DNA of 64,000 bases from Rattus norvegicus (Eukaryota; Chordata; Mammalia; Rodentia; Muridae), in assembly GCF_036323735.1 (NCBI RefSeq), contig NC_086020.1, positions 89,662,210 through 89,726,209 on the forward strand, in the 5' to 3' direction. The notes below the pieces were generated by a model. It was not told the DNA's origin. It worked only from the letters and a program-made list of their open reading frames with translations, and did not search any database. Positions 34,300 to 45,384 of this stretch are shown piece after piece. Position numbers and translations under genes: made by a program. The stretch's first letter is position 1. Each line of letters begins with the position of its first letter.

Positions 34300-35230
34300 C
34301 TTAAAAAAGAGGGGGGGAGGGAAAGGGGAGGGAAAGGGGATGGCGGTGGGAAGAGAGGGGAACATGATCTAGTATGGGTGGAGGAAAAGGACTGAAGCCC
34401 TGAGGGCCAGCAGAAAGAATGAAAATAGGTGGCCTTAGGGGGAAGGAGATTGAGAGGACAATCTAGAATGTACCAGAGACCACGGAAGCAAGAGACTCTC
34501 AGGATTCAAAGGGAGGGAACCCTAGATGAAAGGCCCTATAGTGGGGAGAGGGAACTTATTGAATCCACCTCCAGCAGAAAGACAAGACATCAAGTGAGGG
34601 ATGGGATTGTCATCCCACAGTCAAGAACTCTGACCCAGAATTTTTCCTGTCTGAAAGAAATGGAGGGATGGAAATGGAGAAGAGCCTGAGGAAAAAGAGG
34701 TCCAGCAACAGGCCCAAAGTGGAATCCAGCTCAAGGGGAGGCCCCAGAACCTGACACCATTACTGAAGCTATGGCTCATTCACAAAATGGGACCTAACAT
34801 GACTACTCTCCAAAAGACACAACAAGCTGGCCCTTCTGTTTGAATTAGGGAAAAGCTGGAGGAAGCTAAGGAGGATGGAAACCCTGTAGGAGGACCAGCA
34901 GTCTCAATTAACCTGGACCCCTGAGATCTCTTAGACACTGAATCACCAACCTGGCAGCATACATCAGTTGAGGTAAGGTCTCCAACCAACACATATACAG
35001 CAGAGGTCTGGATTCAGTCAGAGAAGATGCACCTAACCCTCAAGAGACTGGAGGCACCAGGAAGTTTAGAGGCCTGGTGGGGTGGGTGAGGTGGGGCACC
35101 TTGTCGAGACAGGGATTGGGGGTTCAGGTAGGGGAGGAGGTATGGGATGTGGAACTCTCGCGATTGGATCAGGAGGGGAATAAAATCTGGAGTGTAAATA
35201 TAAATAAATAAAATTTTTAAAAAAGAAAAA
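34300..35230 (+). mobile_element. old L1-like 3' UTR with AATAAA and A-rich end
   Basis: It starts G-rich (gagggggggagggaaaggg) and follows an older murine repeat I recognise: 'agactctcaggattcaaag', 'agggaacttattgaatcca', 'ggatggaaatggagaagag', 'aggaccagcagtctcaatt', 'cctaaccctcaagagactg' and 'ggaggaggtatgggatgtg'. It ends 'ggaataaaatctggagtgt' plus 'aaataaataaaat' and an A-tail. It has no coding part. It probably supplied the polyadenylation site used by the transducing transcript. Confidence 0.6.
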
Positions 35231-35245
35231 AAAAGTGAAGAAAGC
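35231..35245 (+). repeat. right target-site duplication of the L1 plus transduced segment
   Basis: aaaagtgaagaaagc, exact copy of 25881-25895, directly after the A-rich end. Confidence 0.88.
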
Positions 35246-35868
35246 AATTTTAACTGCAGGTTTAATAAATACCGACCATGCGGATATTCTCCAAACAGTG
35301 CTATGCCTTCCCCGTAAAATATTGTAACTATAGAATGCTGACAAAAACTCAATATCTTTCCTTTGGTCCTCAAAAAACACTCTTACACAGATAAGAAAGT
35401 TTATCAATCACATTATTTTAAACCAGTTTAGTTTATTTTATCTGTACATTCATATATGTCTGATTTTCTTTCAGTTATAAATTTACATACATGAATATAT
35501 GAAATAGTAGGTACTCTCTTCCAATCTGGGTCCCCAAGACCCTGTCTTAAAACCTTCATCTACATTCTCCTATTAATTTGGCTGAATTTGTTCTAATTTT
35601 TAAGTTTTAATTATCAAACATAATTTCCCATTTTGTTATTATTTGTGTATGATAAACAATAATCTTTAAAAGGATTAATATTGTTTTGAATAAAAATTTT
35701 AATAACTCATTTATATTTTCTCATGTTATTAAGGAAATATACAAATACAATTTGAATATGTCTGGAATTCAGTCTAGTGTTTTGATAAAAGTATATATCA
35801 TGCAATGATTTTACAGTCAAAATCTACATCTCCATAAACATGAACTTTTATATATGGTAAGTACATTT
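35246..35868. other. AT-rich intergenic DNA, nothing recognised
   Basis: This is the right flank of the 9.3-kb insertion. It should be directly joined to 25880 in an empty-site allele. Confidence 0.5.
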
Positions 35869-35884
35869 AAAAATTACAGGTTAA
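35869..35884 (+). repeat. left target-site duplication of ID SINE
   Basis: aaaaattacaggttaa, copied exactly at 35979-35994. Confidence 0.95.
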
Positions 35885-35978
35885 GGGGCTGGGGATTTAG
35901 CTCAGTGGTAGAGCGCTTACCTAGGAAGCGCAAGGCCCTGGGTTCGGTCCCCAGCTCCGAAAAAAAGAACCAAAAAAA
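35885..35978 (+). mobile_element. ID SINE (rat type)
   Basis: It begins ggggctggggatttagctc. A-box-like 'tagctcagtgg' is at 35898-35908 and B-box 'ggttcggtcc' at 35941-35950. An A-rich tail broken by 'gaacc' follows, the same tail form as the ID at 12363. It is flanked by perfect 16-bp duplications, so it looks recent. Confidence 0.97.
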
Positions 35979-35994
35979 AAAAATTACAGGTTAA
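35979..35994 (+). repeat. right target-site duplication of ID SINE
   Basis: Exact copy of 35869-35884. Confidence 0.95.
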
Positions 35995-36735
35995 CATACT
36001 AAAAGTGTGTAACAGTCAGATACTGGGGATTAGTAAGTACTTACTAATCATAATTAGTACCACTAAATCTTTGAGTTCATTCATCATGCCTAACCTGAGG
36101 ATCAGAACCCCTCAGGATTTCCCCATTCTCCCTAGCTCTCAACTACCAGAAACCATCATTCTTTTTTTATTGGAAATTTTACATATTTAAATTTCTTTTT
36201 TAAGGCATGCTGTTTTTATTAAATATTTTTATTTACACTTTAAATGTTATTCCCTTTGCAGGTTTCCCTTCTATAAATCCCCTATCACATCCCACCTCCC
36301 CCTTCTTCTGTGAGAGTGTACTCCCACCTCAACCATACCAGCGGATGACCTTGACATTCCCCTACACTGGGGTGTCCAATTTTGGCCAGACCAGGGACTT
36401 CTCCTCCCATTGGTGCCCAACAAGACCATCCTCTACTACATATGCAGCTGAAGACATGGGTCTGTCCATATGGAATCTTTGGGTAGGCTTTTAGTCCCTG
36501 GGAGCTCTGGTTGGGTGGTATTGTTCTTATCGGGTTACCAGACCATTTATCTCCTTTAAACCTTTCCCTAATTCCTCCAAAGGGGACCCGGTTCTTAGTT
36601 CAATGGCTTGCTGCTAGCATTCGCCTCTGTATTTACCATTCTCTGGCTGACCTCTCAGGAGGCATCTATATCAGACTCCTGTCAGCATGCAATTCTTGGC
36701 TTTATCAATATTGTCTAGGTTAGGTGACAGCCTAT

Positions 36736-39700
36736 ATATATATGAATTTCATGAAGTCATTGTTTTTGATAGCTGAATAGTACTCCATTGTATAGATATA
36801 CCACATTTTCAGTATCCATCCATCTGTTGAAGGACACATGGGTCTTTCTAGCTTCTGGCTATAATAAATAACACTGCTATGAACATAGTGGAGCATGTGA
36901 CCCTGTTATATGTTGGAACATCATTTGGGTATACGCCCAGGAGAAGTATAGCTGAGTCCTCAGGTAGTACTGTATGGAATTTTCCGAAGAAGCTCTAGAC
37001 TGATTTCCAGAGTGGTTATACCAGCTTGCAATACTACAAACAATGAAGGACTGTTCCTCTTTCTCCACATCCTGGCCAGCATCTGTTGTCACGTAAGTTT
37101 TTTATCTTAGCCATTCTGACTGGTATGAGATGGAATCTCAGGGTTGTTTTGATTTGCATTTCTCTGATGACAAAGGATGTTGAACATTTTTTTAGCTTTG
37201 TCTCAGCTATTCCATAATCCTCAGCTGAGAATTTTTTGTTTAGCTCTGTACCCCATTTTTAATAGGGTTATTTGACTCTCTGAAGTCTAACTTGTTGAAA
37301 TCATTGTACATTAGACCTCTATTGGATGTAAGATGGGTGAAGATCTTTTTCCAATCTGTTGGTTGCTGTTGTGTCCTAATGACAATGTCCTTTGCTTTCC
37401 AGAATATTTCCCATTGTATATGGTCCCATTTGTCGATTCTTGAGCTTACAGCATAAGCCACTGGTGTTATATTCAGGAAATTTTCTCCCGTGTGGCATGT
37501 GTTTGAGGCTCATCTACACTTTTTCTCCTATTAGTTTTTGTGTATCTGGTTTTATGTGGAGGTTCTTGATCCACGTGAACTTGAGTTTTTTACAAGGAGA
37601 TAAGAGTGTGTCAATTTGCATTCTTCTACATGTTGTCCTCCAATTGAACCAGCACCATTTGTTGAAAATCCTATCTTTTTTTCCACTGGATAGTTTTAGC
37701 TCCTTTGTCACAAGTGTCCATAGTGTGTCACTTCATTTCTGGATCTTCAGTTCTAGTCCATTGATCTACTTGCCTGCCTCTGTACCAATACCATACATTT
37801 TTTATCACTATTGCTCTGTAATACTGCTTGAGGTCAGGGATGGTGATTCCCCCAGAGGTTCTTTTATTGTTGAGTATAGTTTTCACTATCCTGTGTTTTT
37901 CGTTATTCTAGATAAATTTGCAAATTGCTCTTTCTTACTCTATGAAGAATTAAGTTGGATGGGGAATGTATTGAATTTGTAGATTGCTTTAGACAAAATG
38001 GACATTTTTACTATATTAATTCTACCGATCCACAAGCATGGGAGATCTTTCCATCTTCTGAGATCTTCAATTTCTTTCGTCAGAGACTTCAAGTTCTTGT
38101 CAAACAGGTCTTTTCACTTGTTTGGTTAGAATCACACTGAGGTATTTTATATTATTTGGTACTCTTGTGAAAGATGTCATTTTCCTAATTTCTTTCTCAG
38201 CCTGTTTAATTTTTGAGTAGAAAAAGGCTACAGATTTGTTTGAGTCAATTTTATATTCAGGCAATTTGCTGAAGTCGCTTATTAGGCTTAGTAGTTCTCT
38301 GGTGGAACTTTTGGGGTCAGTTAAGTATACCATTATATCATCTGCAAATAGTGATATTTTGACTTCTTCCTTCCCAATTTGTATCCTATGATCTGCTTTT
38401 GTTGTCTGATTGCTCTGGCTAGGACATCGAGTACTATATTGAATAGGTAGAGAGAGTGGGCAGCCTTGTCTAGTCCCTGATTCAAGTTGGATTGCTTCAA
38501 GTTTCTCTTCATTTCATTTGAAGTAGGCTACTGATTTGCTGTATATTGCTTTTTACTATATTTAGGTATGGGCCTTGAATTCCTGATCTTTCCAATACTT
38601 TTATCATGAAGGGTTGTTGAATTTTGTCAAATGCTTTCTCAACATCTAATGAAATGATCATGTGTTATTTTTCTGATTTTGGTTACATAATGGATTACAT
38701 TGATGGATTTCCGTATCTTGAAGTATCCCTGCATCCCTCCGATGAAGCCTATTTGATCATGATAGATGGTCATTTTGATGTGTTCCTGGATTTGGTTTGC
38801 AAGAATTTTATTGGGTATTTTCAGCGATATTCATAAGAGAAATTGGTCTGAAGTTCACTTTGTTTGTTGGGTCTTTTTGTGGTTTAGATATACACTGGAT
38901 TGTTGCTTCATAAAAGGAATTGTGTAGTGTCCCTTCTGTTTATATTCTGTGGAATAGTTTGGTGAGTATTGGTATTAGGTCTTCTATAAAGGTCTGATAG
39001 AATTCTGTTCTAAACCCTTCCTGTCCTGTGGTTTTTGGGTGTTGGAAGTTTTAAATAACTGCTTCTATTGTTTCAGGAGTTACAGGACAGTTTAGATGGT
39101 TTATCTCATCCTGATTTAACTTTGGTACATGGTATCTGTCTAGAAAATTTTCCATTTCCTCCAGATTTTCCAGTTTTGTTGAATGTATGCTTTTGTAGTA
39201 GAATCTGATGATTTTTTTGAATTTCCTCAGATTCTGTTGTTATCTCTCCCTTTTTATTTCTGATTTTGTTAATTTGGATACATTTACTGTTCCCTCTGGT
39301 TAGTCTGGTTGTTGATTTTCTCAAAGAACCAGCTCCTGGTTTTGTTGTATAGTCCTTTTTGTTTCTCCTTGGTTGATTTCAGCCCTGATTTTGATTATTT
39401 CCTGCAATCTATTCCTCTTGGGTGTATTTGCTTCTTTTTGTTCTAGAGCTTTTAGGTGTGCTATCAAGCGGCTAATGTATGTTCTCTCCAGTTTCTTTTT
39501 GGAGGCACTCAGAGCTATACATTTTCCTCTTAGCATCTCTTTCATTGTGTCCCATAAGTTTGGGTATGTTGTGCCCTCCTTTTCATTAAATTCTAAAAAC
39601 TCTTTAATTTCTTTATTCATTTCTTTCTTGACCAAGTTATCATTGAGTAAATCATTGTTCAACTTCCATGTGTATGTGGCTTTCTATTGTTTTCATTATC

Positions 39701-40390
39701 ATTGAAGTCCAGCCTTAGTCCACGGTGATCTGATAAGATGCATGGGATTATTGCAATCTTCTTGTATCTGTTGAGGCCCATTTTCTGAGCGATTATATGG
39801 TCAATTTGGAGAGGGTACCATGAGGTGCTAAGAAGAACATATATTCTCTTCTTATAATTTGAAAATGTTCTATAGATATCTGTTAAATTCATTTGTTCAT
39901 AACTTCTGTTAGCTTCTCTGTGTCTCTGTTTACTTTCAGTTTCCATGATCTTTCCATTGATGAAAGTGAACTGTAAGTCTCTCAATTTAATGGTGTGAGG
40001 GGTGATGTGTGCTTTGAGCTTTCGTAAGGTTTCTTTTAGGATTGTAGTTGCCCTTTCATTTGGAGCATAGATATTCAGGATTGAGACATCATCTTGGTGG
40101 ATTTTTCCTTTGATGAATAGGAAATACCCTTCCTTCTCTTTTTTGATAACTTTTAATTGAAAGTCAATTTTATTTGATATTAGAATGGCTACTCCAGCTT
40201 GTTTCTTGGTCCATTTGCTTGGAAAATTGTTTTCCATCCTTTTACTCTGAGGTAGTGTCTGGCTTTGTCAGTGAGATGTTTTCCGTATGCAGCAAAATGC
40301 TGGGTCTTATTTACATATCCAGTATGTTAGTCTATGGCATTTTTGGGGAATTGAGTCCATTGATGTTAAGAGATATTAAGGAATAGTGAT
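36736..40390 (-). pseudogene. L1 ORF2 remnant (minus strand)
   Basis: This is a decayed endonuclease/reverse transcriptase gene. The minus strand shows the 'AGVAILISNKIDFQLKVIKKEKEG' block near 40140-40200, an FADD-equivalent at about 38340-38355 (still encoding Asp-Asp) and an IDKWDH block at 37420-37440. The longest open piece is about 190 codons (39659-40237). Frameshifts and stops separate all segments. Confidence 0.87.
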
Positions 40391-40469
40391 TGTTGTTTCC
40401 TGTTATTTTTGTTGTTAGTGGTGGAATTGTGTTTGTTTGGCTTTCTTCTTTTAGGTTTGTTGAAAGGAG

Positions 40470-41562
40470 ATTACTTTGTTGCTTTTTCTATGGTGTAGTT
40501 TCCCTCTTTTTGTTGCAATTTTTCATCTATTATCCTTTGTAGGGATGGATTTGTTGAAAGACATTATGTAAATTTTGTTTTGTCATGGAATATCTTGGTT
40601 TCTCCATCTATGTTAATTGAGAGTTTTGCTAAATATTGTAGCCTGGGCTGACATTTGTGTTCTCTTTGTTTCTGTATATTTACCCTGGATCTTCTGGTTT
40701 TCATAGTCTCTGGTGAGAAGTCTGGTGTAATTCTGATATGTCTGTCTTTATATATTTCTTGACCTTTTTCCCTTACGGATTTTATTATTCTTTCTTTGTT
40801 TTGTGCATTTGGTATTTTGACTATTATGTGACAGGAGGAATTTCTTTTCTTGTCTAATCTATTTGGAGTTCTGTAGGTTTGTTGTATTATTATGGGCATC
40901 TCTTTCTTTAGATTAGGGAAGTTTTCTTCCATAATTTTGTTGAAGATATTTAGTGGACCTTTAAGTTGGGAGTCTTTGCTCTTTCCTAAACCTATTAGTC
41001 TTACGTTTGACGTTCTCCTAGTGTCCTGGATTTCCTGGATGTTTTGGGTTAGGAGCTTTTTGCGTTTTACATTTTGACTGATTGTTGTGTCAATGTTTTC
41101 TATGGGATATTCTGCCCCTGAGATTTTCTCTTCTATACTTGTAAACTGTTGGTGGTGCTTTGTCTATGACTCCTGATTTCTTTCCTAGGTTTTCTATCTC
41201 TAGAGTTGTTTCCCTTTCTGATTTCTTTATTGATTCTATTTCCAATTTTAAGTCCTGGATGGTTTCGTTTAATTCCTTCCCCTGTTTGGTTGTGTTTTCC
41301 TGAAATTCTTTAAGGAATTTTTGTGTTTTCTCTTTAAGGGCTTCTACTTGTTTAACTGTCTTCTTTTGTATTTCTTTAAGGGAGTTATTTATGTCTTTCT
41401 TAAATCCTCTATAACCATCATGAGATGTTATTTTAAACCCAAGTCTTGCTTTTCAAGTGTGTTTGGATAGCCAGGTTTTGCTTTGGTGGAAGAAGTGGGC
41501 TCTGATGATGCTAAGTAGTCTTAGTTTCTGTTGTTCTGTTTCCTGCCCTTGCCTCTTGCCAT
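40470..41562 (-). pseudogene. L1 ORF1 remnant (minus strand)
   Basis: The ATG is at 41562-41560, in the same 'ctgATGGCaAGAGGCAAG' context as the other L1s. The RRM and C-terminal part is readable at 40564-40932 (SSCHIIVKIPNAQNKERI, RHIRITPDFSPETM). The coiled-coil part is broken by stops around 41080-41160. Confidence 0.85.
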
Positions 41563-42104
41563 CAGGTTGTCTCTGGTGTTAGCTTGTCTTGCTGTCTCTG
41601 GCAGTGGCTCGACCCTCCTATAAGCCTGTGTGTCAGCACTCCTGTAGACCTGTTTTCTTACAGGAAATCTAGGATCTGGGTACAGATTTCTGTGAGATTG
41701 TTTCAGCTTTGGGCTCAGCAGAAACTAGTCTGGGTGAACTCCAGAATAGGTGGTCTTCCCTCTGCTCTCAGGTGTGTCAATGCTCCTGGTGACTGGCTTT
41801 CAGCACTGGGCTCAGGCAGAAACTGGAAAGCTCCTGCTCCTGATTTCTCCTAGCTTCCTGTGCCCAGAGCACCCTAGATGGGTTCCCTTGGACTGGGAAT
41901 GTGAGCAGAAGTGGAGGTCTCCCCTGAGCTCTCAGAATTGTCTGCACTTCTGAGAGTCCAGCCTTCTCCCATGGGATTTGGGTATAGAGAGGTGTGGGAC
42001 TGGTTCAACTTTAGGAGCAGGCAGAAACCCAAAGGGTCCTCTTCCATCCTGCTCTAGGTCTGTGTGTCCTGAGGCCTGCGGGCACCTGCAGGTGCTCTCA
42101 AATG
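41563..42104 (-). promoter_or_regulatory. 5' UTR of the minus-strand L1
   Basis: GC-richer than its surroundings. It differs from the 5' UTR at 25896-26781 over most of its length, although the last part before ORF1 ('acaggtctacaggagtgct', 'gacacacaggctta') is shared with 26690-26740. Confidence 0.6.
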
Positions 42105-42290
42105 TGTATATTTACATTTCAAATGTTATCCCCTTTCTCAGTTTCCCATCTGGAAACCCCCAATACCAACCTCCCTTCCCTACTTCTATGAGGGTATCCC
42201 ACCAACTCCTGCTTTCCTACCCTACTGTACTTCTATGTGTTGGATGCCTTCAGGGTGTCTATGCACGTAACATTATGCAGAGTTCATTTT
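42105..42290 (-). mobile_element. L1 3' UTR fragment abutting the full-length L1
   Basis: On the plus strand: 'atttacatttcaaatgtta', then C-rich L1 3' UTR complement to about 42290. It has the same orientation as the L1 to its left, whose 5' end begins where this fragment's tail should be. Confidence 0.65.
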
Positions 42291-42703
42291 TTTGTTCCTA
42301 GATTATTTTAATTTGTATTACATTTTCCAGTTCATGTTTATTGCTAAAATTAGTAGAATGTGTTTATTTTTAAGTGCTCACTCACTCTTCATTGCACATA
42401 CATTATGCAACATTTTCTTTATTTTCTTATATGATAAACACAAAATAATAAAATTTTATCTTTTCTACTAATTCGGACTAAACTAAAAAGTGCAAAAATC
42501 ACTCTGACGTGATGACTTCATTTTCACGCTATATACACAATTGTGGGACTGCAGTTTATTAGCTTGCATGGTAGTTATTTTTAAATTTTGAGGCATGCTC
42601 ATGATCTTTTCCACAATGGATATGCCAATTAACACTAATGTCAAAGGAATAAAGATACTTTTTCCACCTGTTCATCACTGTTTTTTTTTTATTCTGATAA
42701 TAT
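42291..42703. other. AT-rich intergenic DNA, nothing recognised
   Basis: Short unique stretch between an L1 tail and an ID SINE. Confidence 0.5.
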
Positions 42704-42714
42704 TTATTCTAACA
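42704..42714 (+). repeat. left target-site duplication of ID SINE
   Basis: ttattctaaca, copied at 42799-42809. Confidence 0.88.
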
Positions 42715-42798
42715 GGGGTCGGGGATTTAGCTCAGTGGTAAAGCGCTTGCCTAGCAAGCGCAAGGCCCTGGGTTCCGTCCCCAGCTCCGGAAAAAAAA
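42715..42798 (+). mobile_element. ID SINE (variant)
   Basis: It begins ggggtcggggatttagctc. It differs from the other two IDs by 'gtggtaaagcgcttgccta' and 'gcaagcg', and has ggttccgtcc in the B-box (42771-42780) where the others have ggttcggtcc. The A-tail is short and uninterrupted. An 11-bp duplication flanks it. It is probably a different ID subfamily. Confidence 0.95.
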
Positions 42799-42809
42799 TT
42801 ATTCTAACA
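42799..42809 (+). repeat. right target-site duplication of ID SINE
   Basis: Copy of 42704-42714. Confidence 0.88.
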
Positions 42810-42900
42810 TGCCAATTTATAAGAACCAACATATTTGGACATGTGTTTTTTTTTCTTCTCAGAATTATCTATCCAGACATTTTAGAACCCATTCAATTCG

Positions 42901-42978
42901 TTCTTCCTTCCTTCCTTTCTTCCTTCCTTCCTTCCTTCCTTCCTTCCTTTCTTTCTTTCTTTCTTTTTTCTTTCTTTC
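42901..42978 (+). repeat. (CCTT)n/(CTTT)n microsatellite
   Basis: About 78 bp of ccttccttcc changing to tttctttctt. Confidence 0.95.
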
Positions 42979-43129
42979 GTATTATTTTTTAAATCCCTTG
43001 TGTATTATTCTTTGTAAGAATCACTCATTATAAGATTTTTTCTAATCTAACAAGATGTCTTTATATGATATTAATAGGATTTTGTTTGTTGAACAGAAGA
43101 ATTCTACATTGACACATTTGTAGCCCTTT

Positions 43130-43130
<1 letters not shown>

Positions 43131-43164
<34 letters not shown>

Positions 43165-43180
43165 GCTGTTGCTGTTGCTG
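43131..43180 (+). repeat. (TTG)n microsatellite
   Basis: Near-perfect ttg units with three ctg variants at the 3' end. Confidence 0.95.
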
Positions 43181-43541
43181 GGGTTTTGGATTGATAACAT
43201 TGATAACAAACATCAATGCCTGAAATAATATTAACAGGTATTAAATCATTTCCAAAGATTTAGGCCATGCGTCTGTCTTTAATTAATTTGAGGTGATTTA
43301 TATGTATACAGGATCACATACAATTCCTGTTTCTTTTACCTATATGTGAATATGTAGTATTTCCATTTATTGAAAATGTTCTTTCCTGTATGTCATGGCA
43401 TATTTTAATTAATCACACTGTTTTCTTGTCCTCTGTTTGCCTTTATGAACATTTTTGGACCTTCCTTGGACAATAAAAAAAAAAAACCATAAGAAACAAA
43501 AATGAGTGGTTGTTTTTACCAAGGATAATCCCACCTTTCTC

Positions 43542-43547
<6 letters not shown>

Positions 43548-43591
<44 letters not shown>

Positions 43592-43597
43592 TGTGTA
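43548..43597 (+). repeat. (GT)n microsatellite
   Basis: About 20 perfect gt units, then interrupted. Confidence 0.95.
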
Positions 43598-44829
43598 TGT
43601 GCAAGTATACATATACATATTTTCCTTTCATATATATACATACATAAACACATATACATATGAAAGAAAAGTATCATGACCATTATGAACTTATTACCAT
43701 TCTTATATTATTCTCATTGGTAAAATCCCAAAGATGTTCACTGAGTGAAAAGGCTGATGAATGAATGAAAAATGAAAATTATAATTGAAAGATGTATGCC
43801 TTTGGATAATAGTATACAATGGCTTATCTACTTAAGCAATTTCATTGCTCATAGAATGTTGCTTGAAAGTTTCTAGTGCCCAGAGTGATTAAAAAGAAAC
43901 AAACAAATTTTTCTAGAAAATAGATGAAATTTTAGAATATTTCTCTAGAATATTTCCTGAAATCCTAAAGGAGAGAATGAGCCACTAATTTTATGAAAGG
44001 CTTTGGTGAGTTTGCTGGTGATATCACATATTGACACTTTTGGAACACTTTGTACCTCAAGCACCTGTAGCACATTATATTAATACTAACTATGGTATGA
44101 AGTAATGATTGCTAAAAGTGTTCAGTAATAGTGTTTCAAAAGCAAGAGACAAATGTATCTGATAACTCCTGAGAAAGCCTATTTCTATCAGAAAATAAAT
44201 TAATGATAATTGGATTCGCTTTTGTTTTTGTCTAATATGTTTCTTTCCCATTCACTGTAGTTTTATTAGGAATGCTCTGAACTCATGTATGTTAACCTTC
44301 AGCAGAGAGCACTTGGAAGCATCAGGTACATAGGGTAAGCACAATGGGAGAAAGAAGCCATCTACCCTTCCTAGTTCCTTCTCTGCGCCCGTGTGTATAG
44401 AGAATATTATTTATTGAATAAACAAGTATTCCCTTCACAGTGCCATGGTACAAGGATCAGATACTTAGGAACTGCAATTATTATGTTTTCCTTTGTGCAT
44501 TATTACTGTTTCTGCACTTTTTCTGAAACAAATATGAAAGTCAAGTGATTGTTCTGTCCTCTTTGTAAATTATTTTTATTTTTATCAATTCTTATACTTT
44601 TTGTGCTATAATTATGTAACTTTTCTTTCCCTTTTTTCTCTCCAAACATTTCATATACTCCTTCTTGCTTTCTTACAATTCATGAACTTATTGTTTATTA
44701 GTTGATGTTTCATAAATGTATGCATACATATATAATATGTTATATATATATTAGAATATATATTTTCTAAATGCAACCTCCTTAGTCTGAGTATCACCAA
44801 TTCTGTGTTTTCAGGGTGACCATTTGTAT
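43598..44829. other. AT-rich intergenic DNA, nothing recognised
   Basis: Only short TA/CATA runs (43620-43660 and 44725-44760) stand out. Confidence 0.5.
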
Positions 44830-44965
44830 TGGACAAGCACTGAACAAAAGTGCCAACAAACATGGTAAAATGGACAGAACAAATCCCGGGAGCCTTTAAT
44901 CCTACACAAAGGATCCTGCAATGAAGGAATGCTGAGAGTGGAGAAACAGTTTTGTAAATACTTAA
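44830..44965 (+). mobile_element. fragment of the old repeat seen at 5000-6235
   Basis: 'acatggtaaaatggacaga', 'tttaatcctacacaaagga' and 'ggaatgctgagagtggaga' follow the 5550-5660 block of the older repeat. Diverged and short. Confidence 0.4.
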
Positions 44966-45189
44966 TCAATTACCCATTGGGTTTTCTTAAGAAACCCACA
45001 GTGCTCAGCATGCAGGGGTAATTTGTACAGTAAATACATTGGAAGGTTACCAATTCATCCATTGCAACAATGTTGTTCATTGTCATTACTCAATCAAGAC
45101 GTAGTTGGAAAATGAATAAGGCCAACAACAACAACAATAAGTAACAGATTTTGAGAGAAAATGAATGAATGTGTAGAATTAATCTATAG

Positions 45190-45333
45190 AATATTTCATG
45201 AAATCCCATCTACACATTTTTAGCAAATGATATAGATACTTTAATCCTATACAAAGATCCACAGACAATTAATAACTGCCTAGAGAGTGATTGAGCCCCT
45301 TAAGTAGTTATCCAATACCATGTGGTTGGTCCT

Positions 45334-45384
<51 letters not shown>

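Larger units (their letters stand above)
32470..35230 (+). other. non-L1 segment carried by 3' transduction, with second A-tail
   Basis: This 2.76-kb segment lies between the L1's own A-run and an A-rich end (35212-35230), and is followed at once by the second copy of the 15-bp duplication. Contents are an A-rich start, unique DNA, an EIF1 retropseudogene (32985-33515), a C/T-rich tract (33511-33750), unique DNA to about 34300, and an older L1-like 3' end (34300-35230) with AATAAA at 35179 and again near 35203. It is read as L1 transcript that ran past the L1's own signal and ended at the downstream one. Confidence 0.75.
36212..42104 (-). mobile_element. full-length decayed L1, minus strand (5.9 kb)
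   Basis: In plus coordinates the 3' UTR is 36212-36735, ORF2 remnant about 36736-40390, ORF1 remnant about 40470-41562 and 5' UTR 41563-42104. ORF2 end and 3' UTR join near 36735 with some sequence missing. Many stops break both ORFs, though long stretches remain readable, so it is intermediate in age between 25896 and 17212. Its 5' UTR runs into another L1 tail at 42105. No target-site duplication was found. Confidence 0.93.

Noticed and set aside
37392..37982. 196-codon plus-strand open frame inside the minus-strand L1
   Set aside because: It is a shadow of the antisense ORF2 remnant. The sense strand of the L1 is the minus strand here.
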